Of a stretch of DNA of 64,000 bases, positions 11,901 to 23,517 are shown in pieces. Source of the DNA: Gloeophyllum trabeum ATCC 11539 (Eukaryota; Basidiomycota; Agaricomycetes; Gloeophyllales; Gloeophyllaceae). Position numbers and translations under genes: made by a program. Under the pieces are notes generated by a model. The model was not told the origin of the DNA, made no database searches, and saw only the letters and a list, made by a program, of their open reading frames with translations. The stretch spans positions 1,209,244 through 1,273,243 of the forward strand of contig NW_006920421.1 in assembly GCF_000344685.1 (NCBI RefSeq), given 5' to 3'. Each line of letters begins with the position of its first letter. Within the stretch, counting starts at the first letter, position 1.

Positions 11901-14382
11901 TCAAGCCAGGACTATCTCCTTCAGCTTGCCGAAGTTGGGCGTTCCGAGACCGGTGACTAGTTATAGTTAGGAACCAAGATCAACACGAGTACCGTACAAA
12001 CTCAAGAAACGGAGCTTACGGGGATCCCAACCGGTTGTGGCCTGGAACAAGTCGTCGTAAGTATCCGCAAGAGCACGGCAGCTCATAGAAAAAGCTTACA
12101 TTGAAACCTTGCGTTCCACAGCCAGGGTTGTTACCTTCCGTAACATCCGTAAGGCCTGCGACGCCCTTGGTATACAGGAGAGGGTTCAGGAAGCCGAGCG
12201 GCGGCAGTCCTTTGCTGAGGCGAGCGTCGTTGAGCAGAGATACGAGGCCAGCGACAGTGGGCGACGAGGCCGAAGTGCCTCCTACGTGTACTGGATTTCC
12301 CCTGTACCATACGCGGAAGTAGTCCCCTTGGGCGGAGACATCCGGGATACCCTAAGAGGTGCGACGTCAATTCTGAGCCATGAAGTCAAGGGGTATGATT
12401 GACGTACTCTGCCGAATCTGAAATCATTGTCAAGGGTGAGTGTAGCACGGGGAGTATACAACCTCACGCTTACTTGTTGTAGAGGCCCTGGTAGGTGCCT
12501 GCAGGGAGGCGTGCAAGGTAGCTGGCCACCGCGCCGACTTGGTACAGCGGTGTCGGGAACTTACGAATACATCAGCATACTGGCTTCGCAGGAGGGACTG
12601 TGATACGCACGACGTTGCTGAAACCTCCTCCTGTGAAGTCGACAGCCTTCTCAGGGATAGAGACCGTCGCACCGACCGCCGTGACGCTAGACAGAATCTG
12701 AAAAATCGTCCGTCTTTCACATTATTCCATAAACTCACTAAGGGCAGCTTGCAGGGAAGGCAGGTATGAAGCGAGTAGCATTGCGACCATCGTTCGTCTT
12801 GCATTGTTGAGTAGCAGGATTAGCGTCGCCGTCACCAACGCCCCCATCGCCGGAGGAGAACAGTAAGGACACTCCACGCGCGCCTGAGGCCCGGTGCACG
12901 ATGTGAGTCCTGAATGTCTTGGTTTAGGAACTCAGAACTTACCCAGTTGAGCGAAGCTCGCGCAAGTACGGATAGCGTAACTCAGTGGAACTGCCGACAC
13001 AGACATATCAGCATGAGTGTCTATTTCAACGAGGTCGAAGAGCTACCGGTTTGCTCATCACTATCAATAGGTCGTGCGTAAGTTTTTGCCACGACATCTC
13101 GGACGAGAGGACATCACTCACTCTCCGTAACTAGTAGAAATTGTCTGCGGAGGGTTAGGGACAGAGAGGACATATTCGAGCCACTGCCCGGATGCATGAG
13201 TGAGCAGCAAGTCCACGGAGGCCGCGTATTGTCAGACACTACGTACATCAGCATAGGGCTCGTTGGTGTTATTTACCGTCCTGAGATCGGGTATAAAAGG
13301 AGGTCTCCCTCCAGTGGACCAAAAGTAGCCAGGGGTAGGCCAGCTCAGACCGTACGCGAACTGCACGTCAAGATTGGCTTCAATGCCAGCCTCTGACAGA
13401 TTCTGACTGTTTTGGCCCCCTGTGGAAGTCATACATCTCAGATATCATGATGTGCTCCAAGCTCGACGGGGCTACCTTTGATTGATGTATAATTGAAGGT
13501 AGAGCCTTCGGCCTTTGGAAGCTGATCTGCGTAGAAAGACTGCAGATCCTGGATGTTGGCATACTGTTCAAGGTAGCCCGTTATACCAATCTTATTGACG
13601 TCCGTAGCCGCGGGGGTATATCCGGTAACATTATATAGCTCCTGCAGGCACGTGAGGGTAATGGTGGAATTGCAGCTAGCGTCCACGACAGTACCCGAGG
13701 CGCTTCTGATCGATGACTCTCCAGATGAGGCGAGGGACGCTTGAGCGTCTGACCAACGGAATGTGGTGGCCAGTCCTTTGGGACGACCGAAGTAGGTCGT
13801 AGGCGTCACGAGCTCAATGTGTTCATGCATGTGGGCGGGCAGGCTGTAACTCGTGGTCCGGACAAGGGTATCACCGCTTTCAGCGTGCTTCCAGACGTGA
13901 TAAGTCTACGACTGGGAAGTGAGTACAGACTCGATCACGGAGTATACCGCCCGACTTACAGTATCAAGCATCTTCTCTGCGAGGCTCACTGGAACCTTGA
14001 CCATAACCCAATCCTTCGCAGGTGAGCGAGAACAAATTGATTTCGCTATCCCGTGAGACGCTAGCCATTCATCCACCGCCTCCAGAGTCTTCGGGTGCGG
14101 CGCTACGAGGCTTTCCACTTCCTCCTTGGACAAGTGCTGTCCATACCGGTCATGGAAGGGGTCGCTTACTTCATACAGCGCCTGCTCGAGCTGCTTGAAG
14201 TTGTGTTGAGGGAGACCGAATCGCAGGTCCACGACGTGGTCTGCCGGCGCAGGGCTAACTCGGACCCATCCCCTCGGAACTTCGACCGCCTCTTTGATAG
14301 TGGGAGCGTACTTCGAGGGTGCGGCAATGACGGATGAGGTAAGTCCGAGCAGGACAGAAGACCAAGCTGCGAAGCCCTTCAT
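11901..14382 (-). CDS. Secreted sedolisin, tripeptidyl-peptidase type (S53)
   Basis: Acid serine-carboxyl peptidase that removes tripeptides from protein N-termini outside the cell. Residues 1-20 ([20 protein letters not shown]) are a signal peptide. A pro-kumamolisin propeptide follows ([26 protein letters not shown]). The mature part has the Glu/Asp pair in [11 protein letters not shown], the oxyanion Asp in SSGDGGVGD and the nucleophile Ser in VGGTSASSP, so all four catalytic residues are present. Calcium-site sequence follows near the end ([29 protein letters not shown]). The stop is TGA at 11901-11903. Many short exons lie between 12000 and 14000. Junctions were checked only at the motifs. 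Confidence 0.9.
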
Positions 14383-16430
14383 GGTGAACCCTTCAGAACA
14401 AGGACGTCTGCAGATGGTCGCCCGACACGCAACGCTGTCGCTTCCCTGTGTATTTATGTGACTCGAACCTTACGTTCATCATCAGGGCGCAGTTTCAATT
14501 GGCCAGCGGAGAAACTTGGCCGTCGGGAAGGAGATCAATAAATGACGACCTCTAGGGCCATCCTCGCTACTTCTATCACATTGCTTGCTGAATATTGGGA
14601 ATTGTCGCTCCCAACCCGCGCTCGCCGCCCTAGTTCCTAGCTCGAAAGGGGGCATCCTCTGAAAGAATAACCGGCGAGACCGTTGCCAGATGGCGCTAAG
14701 TAGTAACGACGCGAGTACTCGCTATCACTGTCAGATTCGCAATAAGCACGGTCACGTGCGGAACGCCACTATCGCGACTTCGGACTTGAAGTTGTCGACT
14801 GTCTTCAATTGGATGGCTCGCATGGAATTTCCGCAGGATATTATGCATATTGAAACTAGCCACACACTCGATATAGAGAGCGCGTTGGTCCTCGAGCGAC
14901 AGTTGCCCGAAGGGCAATTCCATACCGTATAACGAGCAAAATACATCGACGATCACGCGGGCGGGCTTATGTACTATAGGTGTGGACTTTTAGATCAATT
15001 AAAGAAATTAAAGAAATTAAATCGAAGGAGAGAGAGAAAGAGAAGGGAAAGACACTCCGTTCGGGGCCCGTGAGCTTCAGAAGGGGTATATTATTGAAAG
15101 GGTATACTAGTGCTATATTCAGGGATCTCCCGTGGCTTGAATATCCCTCGAGGCTAGTTTCTTCGGTTTCCACAGCACATGAATTTTGCTTCGCAGCACT
15201 GCGCGCTATATTAACTCTCTGTATAGCTTAAGGCAAAACCTGGTGGTATTTTAAGTTTGAATGGACACCTCTATGCGTATCCCACTGCTCATGTGAATCG
15301 CAAGAAATTAAGCAACCTGGAAGTCAAAATCATATTTTTTTCGGCGGCGCTGTCGCGCCACTCACTTTATGCATCCCAACCTTAATGAACCACTTGTCAT
15401 TTACCTAACTGTAGTACTTCTACCTAGCTGTGTCCCGGATCTCACAGTACAGATATAGCTCTTCAGCCCCAATCTTGGGAGTGAAATAGCACCATAAGCG
15501 GCAAAAAGCGCATTTTTGGTCACATTCTCCAACACAATATGTCTCTTTCATTTTACAAACAATTCTGGATGGGATCGCTTCAGTAGGAAGCTTGCATGCA
15601 TCGTGAAAAGGTAGGGAGGCTGGAGGATGGCATGTGCATGCGGGGCCACAAGCGTGAGAACACCTTCCGAATACAGTATAACAATTCGAAGTCCGAACTA
15701 TATCATTCAAACTCAGTTATAGATCTATTTCGCCACGCCTATAGTATAACTGCCCGCGGGCGGCCCCATCCAATGAAATGCAAGCGAGCTCCCGAATCCA
15801 CATCGGCTTCCTACGTTCCCTCAGAAGTCAGTGACTAAGTACTGCTGTCTGGTGCAGTATTGTGTCCAGTCATTTGTCAGCTGGCCGCGTTTTGCGCTAC
15901 AAAACAGAATCCGCCTTTTATAATTATCATAATAGCCCGAGCCATAGTTCCTAGGTGGCACCAGGGCTTTTTTTTTATTTTAAATCCATTTAGGGTCCCG
16001 AGGGCGATGCCCGTATGTTGGACCTTGCAGTACATTAATATACAATCCTTGCTGGATGACGCAGAAAATGAGACTTAAACAAAGCGAAGCTCCCCCTCGT
16101 CTGAGGTACGGAGAATGCGGGAGACCACAGTTTGAAAATAAACAGTGGTGGCGGAGAATGGTGATGATTCAAGCAAGTGAAAAAAGAGGACAGTGATGGA
16201 GTCCTCGCCCAGCGCGTTAAAAAACCCCCGCAGGGGAAAAAGCTACTGAGCTCTTCCATCAAAGCCTGTAGGCTCTCATCGCCCCCAAAGAAGGTGAAAC
16301 CTGGAGTTGGCGTGGTTCCTCCTCTTCGAGCATCCCGAATATAGATGTAGTCTTGAAAGATTAGGATGGGGGTAGTAAGCAATTATTGTTGTGATATGTT
16401 AGAGCTTGTCGTATCCGGGTCTGCAAATCG
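14383..16430. other. Gene-poor stretch, nothing recognised
   Basis: About 2 kb without a supported gene. It contains simple AG/A-rich sequence (about 14998-15050, repeated GAAATTAAA), a run of T (about 15967-15980), and scattered short frames on both strands (for example a Cys-rich one at 15420-15710, minus) that I cannot connect to a family. I compared 16080-16400 with U1, U2, U4, U5 and U6 5' ends from memory and saw no match. It may be decayed repeat DNA next to the retrotransposon. Confidence 0.4.
14448..14460 (-). promoter_or_regulatory. Possible TATA box of the sedolisin gene
   Basis: The minus strand reads CATAAATACA here, about 70 bp upstream of the start codon at 14382. Position and composition suit a TATA element. 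This is a guess from sequence alone. Confidence 0.3.
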
Positions 16431-16435
16431 AGTGA

Positions 16436-16530
16436 TCATCGAGGCTCATGTGGTCTTCAAGGTCTCACCGTAGCTATCCGCGAACCGTTTGGTCTGATGG
16501 ACATAGGTCAGCAGTGGCCTGACATGATGA
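16436..16530 (-). pseudogene. Non-LTR reverse transcriptase relic, 3' fragment
   Basis: This is the C-terminal end of a LINE-type reverse transcriptase gene cut by the copia element. Read on the minus strand across the 5-bp target site, the frame runs without a break from the other side (23848-24060) into HHVRPLLTYVHQTKRFADS and ends at a stop near 16437. The motif LLxxxxxxxPLLxYVHxTxRFxxSYG is typical of the last residues of non-LTR polyproteins in Agaricomycetes. Confidence 0.65.
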
Positions 16531-16535
16531 GTGAG
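16531..16535. repeat. Target-site duplication GTGAG, left copy
   Basis: GTGAG stands directly outside the left LTR, and the same five bases stand directly outside the right LTR at 23848-23852. Five bases is the usual Ty1/copia length. Confidence 0.9.
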
Positions 16536-16865
16536 TGATGAAGAGTTATGGAGGCAGCAGCACGCACAGTGCACCCTACACAACTCACCTGTATTGGTTG
16601 GATGCTGTAGCTATTAGAAAAGCTCGTATGAACGACCCTTGTCATTAGGCAGCAGAGCTGCAGGGTTTATATACACTGTGGCCCATAGGCTGACTAAGCT
16701 ACGTGGAATATCTATAATCCTACTGAGCTCCACCTATGATGTCACTGACCCACATGAGCTCTGTGCCATTGTACAATAATGGAATATACCAGAATGTTCC
16801 AGAGGGTTCTGGTACGTTCTGGTATGTTGTAGAACCTGGCAGCTAAGTCAGCGCCCAGTTCAACA
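16536..16865 (-). repeat. 3' LTR of the copia element (330 bp)
   Basis: On the minus strand it begins TGTTGAACTGGG and ends ACTCTTCATCA, so it has the TG..CA ends of LTRs. A TATATAAA box (about 16666-16673, read on minus) lies inside. Matches 23518-23847 along its whole length with one substitution seen. Confidence 0.95.
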
Positions 16866-16877
16866 CTCCCCCTCGCT
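16866..16877 (-). other. Polypurine tract
   Basis: The minus strand reads AGCGAGGGGGAG immediately before the 3' LTR, the expected place and composition for the plus-strand DNA primer. Confidence 0.8.
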
Positions 16878-16922
16878 AAGTGCCGTGGGTAATCGCGCAC
16901 GCAAGCGTTGGGCTGACTTAGA

Positions 16923-19900
16923 TTACTTGTAGAACCTAAGTCCGAGTTGCGCTCTGAAGCGCAGGAACTTGACATGTCCTAAGTTTTTAGTGAACATGTC
17001 TGCAGGGTTATTCTCGCCATCGATGTAGAATACTTCAACTTTTTTTCTGCTCGACGACTTCCCTGATATAGTGATAGCGAATGTCAATATGTTTAGACCT
17101 TCGCTCGGTGACTGGATTAGATGCAAGGAATATAGATCCTTGGTTGTCACCGCAAATAGGGATGGGGCCGAGTTGGTAGCCTAACTCATCGAAGAGTTGT
17201 CTAACCCATACACATTGGCGGCTACAATCACTGAGCGCCATGTACTCGGCTTCAGTGGAGGATAGCGCAACAGTTTTCTGCGCTCTCGACTGCCAACTGA
17301 ATATACCATTGGCTAATTTAAGGAAGTAGCCGGTTTGGGACTTCCTGGTACTGGGGTCTGATGCCCAGTCCGAATCAGTGCACGCAGTAATACCAAGTCC
17401 ACTAGCACCATCAAAAGCTAGTGTGTAATTACGAGTCCCGATTAGATAGCGGCAGATATACAGCGCTTTATCTAAATGGGCTTGGGATGGATTAGCAGCA
17501 AATTGTGCTAACTTGGTAACTGCATAGCTGATATCCGGTCGAGTTCCGAGCATAATATAGAGCAAGGAACCAATCACAGTTTGGAACCGGCTACGAAGAG
17601 TAGGATTGACCGGGCCATTGTGAGGTTCAGGTCGATAGCCTGCAGGGAGAGGAGTTGGTGCAGATTTTGCATTCTGCATGCCACAACGCTGCAGCACTTT
17701 ATCAAGGTAGGCGATCTGATCAAGATGAATCTCTCTGCCTTGCCTTGTAATGCGCATGCGTAGGAATTCCTTGACATCGCCAAGGTCCCTGCATTCCCAC
17801 TTCTTCATGAATCGTGACTTAACATCTGTCACGAGAGACTTGTCCTTGCCAAAGAACAAGGCATCGTCAACATAGACGACAATAATTACCATGCGGCCAT
17901 CCTTCTCCTTAAATAAGAAGATGCCAGCATCGGTAGTTAGACGTTTGCAGCCTAATTTCTCTAAAGACTCAGCAAGTGTGCACCACCAGGCAAGCCCCGC
18001 TTGCTTAAGTCCGTAGAGTGCACGGCGCAGTCTACAAACCTTGTGCTCCTGGCCTTTTGCGGCGAAGCCTTCAGGTTGTTCCATATAAATTTCCTCATCC
18101 AGTTTGCCATAAAGATAGGCATTGCGCACATCGAGTCCAGATATGTGCCAGTCCTCAAGCGCTGCTAGTGCGAGCATAAGGCGCACTGTCTCAAAGCGCA
18201 CAACTGGTGAGAATATTTGGTCAAAGTCTATACCTTCAACCTGCGAGAAGCCTTTAGCGACTAATCTCGCTTTGCGACGTCCATCTGATTTGACGTCAAA
18301 TACCCAGCGACATTTAATAACTTTACGCCCTTTAGGGCGGTCAACCAAGTCGAAGACTCTGTGCCGACGAAGTGCATCCAATTCTTTGTGGCAAGCAGCT
18401 CTCCATTCCTTCTGCTTTTCTGGTGGTAAGCGAAGGATATCGCGGTACGTCCATTCTCTGACATTGGACGTGTCTGGATCATCTGCCTCAGGCGAAATAG
18501 CCTTCAGAAGCAGGTAATTAATCAATGGTACTCCCCCTTCCCGGCATAGCTGTGCCAGAAGTAACTCATCAGCGTTGTGTTCAGACTGCTGGTCAGAGGC
18601 TTCAGGAGCGATTGGCTCATGCGAAGCACCCGGGGATTGAGCAGGAGGGTCGCGAGGTGGAGGGGCAGAGCTAGGTCCGGGAACCTGTGGCTTCTGCTTG
18701 GACTGGCGAGGTATGCGCGACGTCTTGGGTTTTTCGCCAACTAAATCCTTCCACTTCTTGTCTGACTCAATCTCGCGATAGGTTTCTACGGGATTCCGCG
18801 ATTCACCGTAGATATTACCCGGGCGAGTTACTGGTTTCCTTTCTCTCACCGGTCTCCGCGGCTCATCTTGTGGCGCAGGATCCCCCGGAGGTGGAGAAGG
18901 CGGGTTCTCAGGCTCTCGCGCCTCAGGCTGCGCAGGTTCGTCGTCATGATCCTGGCCTGGCCCCTTTTGGGATTTAGGAGGAAGACGTGAGTCTGGCTCA
19001 TCGTCATCAGTGATCCAGTCATCATCAGAATTTTCTGGTTGACTGTCAGCTGGTTTAGGCGCACTTTGCAGCCTAGTGCTTGCCCGTCGCTTTGTATTAG
19101 GGCATTTAGGGAACATAGCTTCGTCAAACAGCGCAGTAGGCTGAGTGACTATACTATTATTGGCGCGCATGAATTTGAAGCCATGGCCGCCATCAGCGAC
19201 ACCAATGTAAGTCATCAGCTCAGCTTTAGGCGATAACTTATTGGGTCTGGTTTCCTTAGGCAGGTAGACGTACGCTCCGCATCCAAAGACACGTAAGTGC
19301 TTGATGTCGGGAGCTTCCTTGTTCAGGACCTCATAAGGAGTCAGCCATTGATGGCGCTTCAAAGGGGTCCGATTGTAGANNNNNNNNNNNNNNNNNNNNN
19401 NNNNNNNNNNNNNNNNNNNNNNNNNNNNNNNNNNNNNNNNNNNNNNNNNNNNNNNNNNNNNNNNNNNNNNNNNNNNNNNNNNNNNNNNNNNNNNNNNNNN
19501 NNNNNNNNNNNNNNNNNNNNNNNNNNNNNNNNNNNNNNNNNNNNNNNNNNNNNNNNNNNNNNNNNNNNNNNNNNNNNNNNNNNNNNNNNNNNNNNNNNNN
19601 NNNNNNNNNNNNNNNNNNNNNNNNNNNNNNNNNNNNNNNNNNNNNNNNNNNNNNNNNNNNNNNNNNNNNNNNNNNNNNNNNNNNNNNNNNNNNNNNNNNN
19701 NNNNNNNNNNNNNNNNNNNNNNNNNNNNNNNNNNNNNNNNNNNNNNNNNNNNNNNNNNNNNNNNNNNNNNNNNNNNNNNNNNNNNNNNNNNNNNNNNNNN
19801 NNNNNNNNNNNNNNNNNNNNNNNNNNNNNNNNNNNNNNNNNNNNNNNNNNNNNNNNNNNNNNNNNNNNNNNNNNNNNNNNNNNNNNNNNNNNNNNNNNNN

Positions 19901-22900
19901 NNNNNNNNNNNNNNNNNNNNNNNNNNNNNNNNNNNNNNNNNNNNNNNNNNNNNNNNNNNNNNNNNNNNNNNNNNNNNNNNNNNNNNNNNNNNNNNNNNNN
20001 NNNNNNNNNNNNNNNNNNNNNNNNNNNNNNNNNNNNNNNNNNNNNNNNNNNNNNNNNNNNNNNNNNNNNNNNNNNNNNNNNNNNNNNNNNNNNNNNNNNN
20101 NNNNNNNNNNNNNNNNNNNNNNNNNNNNNNNNNNNNNNNNNNNNNNNNNNNNNNNNNNNNNNNNNNNNNNNTGGTTTCCTTTCTCTCACCGGTCTCCGCG
20201 GCTCATCTTGTGGCGCAGGATCCCCCGGAGGTGGAGAAGGCGGGTTCTCAGGCTCTCGCGCCTCAGGCTGCGCAGGTTCGTCGTCATGATCCTGGCCTGG
20301 CCCCTTTTGGGATTTAGGAGGAAGACGTGAGTCTGGCTCATCGTCATCAGTGATCCAGTCATCATCAGAATTTTCTGGTTGACTGTCAGCTGGTTTAGGC
20401 GCACTTTGCAGCCTAGTGCTTGCCCGTCGCTTTGTATTAGGGCATTTAGGGAACATAGCTTCGTCAAACAGCGCAGTAGGCTGAGTGACTATACTATTAT
20501 TGGCGCGCATGAATTTGAAGCCATGGCCGCCATCAGCGACACCAATGTAAGTCATCAGCTCAGCTTTAGGCGATAACTTATTGGGTCTGGTTTCCTTAGG
20601 CAGGTAGACGTACGCTCCGCATCCAAAGACACGTAAGTGCTTGATGTCGGGAGCTTCCTTGTTCAGGACCTCATAAGGAGTCAGCCATTGATGGCGCTTC
20701 AAAGGGGTCCGATTGTAGACATGAACAGCATGGTCTACTGCAAATTCCCACCAAGATGGAGGTGAGCAGGACTCTAGCCGCATTGACTGCGCTTTGTCCA
20801 TTATAGTCCGAATAAAGCGCTCAGCACGACCATTCTGTTGGTGCGCATAAGGTGCGCTCTGTCGGATTTTTATGCCCTCATCTCTGAGCATCTCGATGAA
20901 TGCATCAGATTTGTATTCTCCCCCTGCATCGGACATCCACTCCTTAATTTTCCTGCCATATTGATTTTGTACGTAGGCAAGAAATTGACGAGTCTTAGCA
21001 ATTGCAGCACCTTTGGAGCGCATATGCATGACCCATCCATAGGAGGTGTAATCGTCAAAGAAGACGATTGTGTACCGATACTTATGGTAGGAGTCTACGG
21101 GAAAAGACTTAAGATCCGAGTGAATCAACTCAAACGGTTTTTTAGCCCATAGAGTGGATGGCGGGAAAGCCTTAGAAGGCATTTTGCCTTCCGCGCATCC
21201 AGGACATACTGGGTCTTCCGATGGAAACTCCAGGTTGGTGGGGAAACCTTTAGTGTGTTCCCTAGCTTGCCGCAGGACTTCCTTAGAGGGGTGTCCCAGG
21301 CGACGGTGCATAATCCCATAATCGACCGCATAGATCGTTGGGAATATAGAATATGCATCCGGTGCAGGAATTGTACTGACACTGTAGATAGTGTCGCCGG
21401 GCTGCCGCGGTAAAAACCTGAATAAAGGTTCACGCAATCCCTTTTCATATAGACTTATGTGTCGGTCATTTCCAGACACTTTTAGTTTATCCTGGAGCAA
21501 TACGCCGAGTGACATGAGGCGAATATTCAGGTCAGGTATATAGTATACTGGAAATAACCGAGTGGTTATGTTCCCGACGTCCTTGATATAATAATTTAGG
21601 ACTGTCGTACCAAACCCGAGTATTCGTGCAAACCCGTTCGCGGTAGACGCGGTCGCAGGTTGCTTAAATTCCTCAAAGTCGATGAAATCACTCATGTCAA
21701 AAGTGAAATGTCGAGAAGCCCCCGAATTGAGAATCCAGGTGTTACCCTGTTGTGCCTTATCTTTCCCCTTACATTTTGCACACGCAGCATAAGTTTGCGC
21801 ATGAGTGCAATATATTAAAGCCAAAGTTACAGGACTCAAGTTAAGATCTACACTACGCTGCCCTAACTGTGATGGCGCGTCAGTGGAGTCCTGTAAAGGG
21901 GAAGATAGCACGTACGAGTAGTGCTCGTCAATAAAGGCATTCTGGTCGAAGCCAGCAGCCTCCGCGATAGTGCGGTCCAGGTCTTCCTCGTCGCCGAGAC
22001 TAACAGTCTCCCCCTGGTCCTTGTCACTACCCCAGTCGATAGACTGGTTGTCGTCGTGGTCGCTGTCCGCAGCGTCATCCGCGCGAGCAACTCCTTCGAA
22101 GCGAGCGCGCTTGGACGCGCGGCTGGAGGCGACAGAGTCGGCATCCTCCATGTCAATATCCGGGTCCGGATCGACTTGCCCGACAAGAGCGTCCAAGACC
22201 TTGATATCTTCTTCGGTGGGACTTATGTCGAGGTCCCGCGCGAGCTTGAAGGCTTTCTTGATACGCTTGTTGTTGTAGTGACTAGTATCCACCGAAGGAG
22301 GCGGGTGAAACGGACCTTGCTCTTTGACCGTCCAAGTCTTGCTGCCGGTAGGCGCAATGTCGAGGACGTGAGCGATAGTCGGAGGAGGAAGGGAGACGGT
22401 CGAGGCGATCAAGACGTCGTGGGCATGGTGGTGATCGTGGTTTTGCCCTTGACGCTTCTTGCCTGCGCGCTTGCCGCGATAAGGGCGCCTTTTCCCATCT
22501 CGCGCATTGCTGCTGCTGCCCTGAGGGCGCTGCTGCTGCTGCGAAGAAAAGGAGGGATCACCCGGCTTACGCTTCACCGCCGAGATCTTGTGCGCACCTA
22601 GCTGTGTCGTCTTCTTGTTCTGGGATTGCTCCCAGGCAGTGACGACAGCCTCCCGGACTTTGTCAATGTCCATAGTCGATGTCGATCCCTGGACTAAGAC
22701 TTGAACGAGGGAGTCATACCGAGGAGGGAGCGCATTGAGACAGATCAATCCCTGGAGACAGTTAGGGATGGTCTGGCTCTCAGAAGCCAAAGCGTTAAAA
22801 TGCTTGGTAATCTTGGCAAAGGCGGGAGCAGGATGTTGATCGGCCGGGATCTTGGTAGTTAACGCCCCACGCAGTTCGTTATAGATGGAGGCAAGGGATG

Positions 22901-23222
22901 AGATACCATACGTGAAACTGAGCTCCTTCCAGGTTTCTATAGCCGTTGTCTTGTCTTGAATAAGGGTGGCAACGGCAGGGGAGCATCGAAGACGAATTGT
23001 ACCGATGGTCTTGGTATTCAGTCTCCAGGCGTCTCGTGCAGAGGTATCTTCACTGGTGCTGCCGTCCTTGTAGGTGGTTACGACAGGGTCAGGCATAGTA
23101 ATTGTACCGTCACAGTGTCCCCAAAGGCCTTGGGACATGAGGTACGCCTTCATCTGTTGGGACCAGAGCGACCAGTTCGAGCCGTCGAGGACAGGGACAA
23201 CAGCAATCAAATTGTTCGACAT
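16923..23222 (-). CDS. Copia Gag-Pol polyprotein (frameshifted, gap inside)
   Basis: The likely start is MSNNLIAVVPVLDG at 23222. Gag has the UBN2-like start GSNWSLWSQQMKAYL and a basic Gln/Arg/Lys tail with HHHAH but no CCHC zinc knuckle. The protease motif reads WILNSGASRHF, with Asn where the catalytic Asp (DSGA) is expected. The integrase has the HHCC finger (HRRLGH, CPGC) and D, D, E in HSDLKSF, SDAGGEY and GRAERF. The reverse transcriptase has RLVAKGFSQVEGIDF and YVDD (about 17863-17874). The RNase H region has TEAEYMAL. The frame is broken twice on paper: by the N run (19380-20171), whose flanks repeat each other, and by a 7-A tract at 17040-17046 that shifts the last 40 or so residues (FYIDGENNPADMFTKNLG) into another frame, ending near 16923. 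Confidence 0.85.
18832..19379 (-). repeat. Duplicated contig end, copy A (548 bp)
   Basis: Identical over its length, as far as I can read, to 20172-20719 (offset 1340). It abuts the left side of the N run. Both copies encode the same part of the integrase C-terminus and linker (HQWLTPYEVL through RPVRERKP). Confidence 0.9.
19380..20171. other. Assembly gap, 792 Ns
   Basis: A run of unknown bases inside the copia pol gene, bounded on both sides by the same 548-bp sequence. Probably a scaffold join where overlapping contig ends were not merged. Confidence 0.95.
20172..20719 (-). repeat. Duplicated contig end, copy B (548 bp)
   Basis: Second copy of the sequence at 18832-19379, continuing to the right into the rest of integrase without a break. 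Confidence 0.9.
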
Positions 23223-23504
23223 TGTTTGAGGAGCGATTGAGAGATCTGAAATCTGTATCGAGATCTTCATCAGTATCAGCGAAGCTATGCAGCCCGATAA
23301 GGGTGCACTGCTCCATGTTGTTGGCTCCATTAGGGAGTTACCTCAGGATTGATCATCAAGCCTGATGGCTGCTGATAACAGCGCCTACGGCGATGATCAC
23401 GCATCAAGCCACACTGCAGCCTGTGAGGGGCGCATAGGGCGGTGCACAGGTGAGCGAGGCGCAACACGCTGCAGCGAGTTACCGCGCAGACGCAAGCTGC
23501 CTTT

Positions 23505-23517
23505 TGGGCTCATAACC
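23505..23517 (-). other. Primer-binding site (initiator Met tRNA, anticodon region)
   Basis: Directly after the 5' LTR the minus strand reads GGTTATGAGCCCA. Its complement, TGGGCTCATAACC, matches the anticodon stem-loop of initiator methionine tRNA (loop CTCATAA). Copia-type elements are known to prime from a cleaved half tRNA in this region rather than from the tRNA 3' end. Confidence 0.75.

Noticed and set aside
15420..15710. Small Cys-rich protein
   Set aside because: No signal peptide, no regular cysteine spacing, no supporting gene structure.
16035..16382. Possible small nuclear RNA or coding frame left of the retrotransposon
   Set aside because: Compared with spliceosomal snRNA 5' ends from memory on both strands without a match; the frame has no motif.
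17035..19362. Separate 775-aa polyprotein gene
   Set aside because: It is the second half of the same gag-pol frame, split only by the N gap. Its first 180 residues repeat the other side.
21921..22601. 226-codon plus-strand frame inside the copia element
   Set aside because: Antisense shadow of the gag region, with no start context or family.
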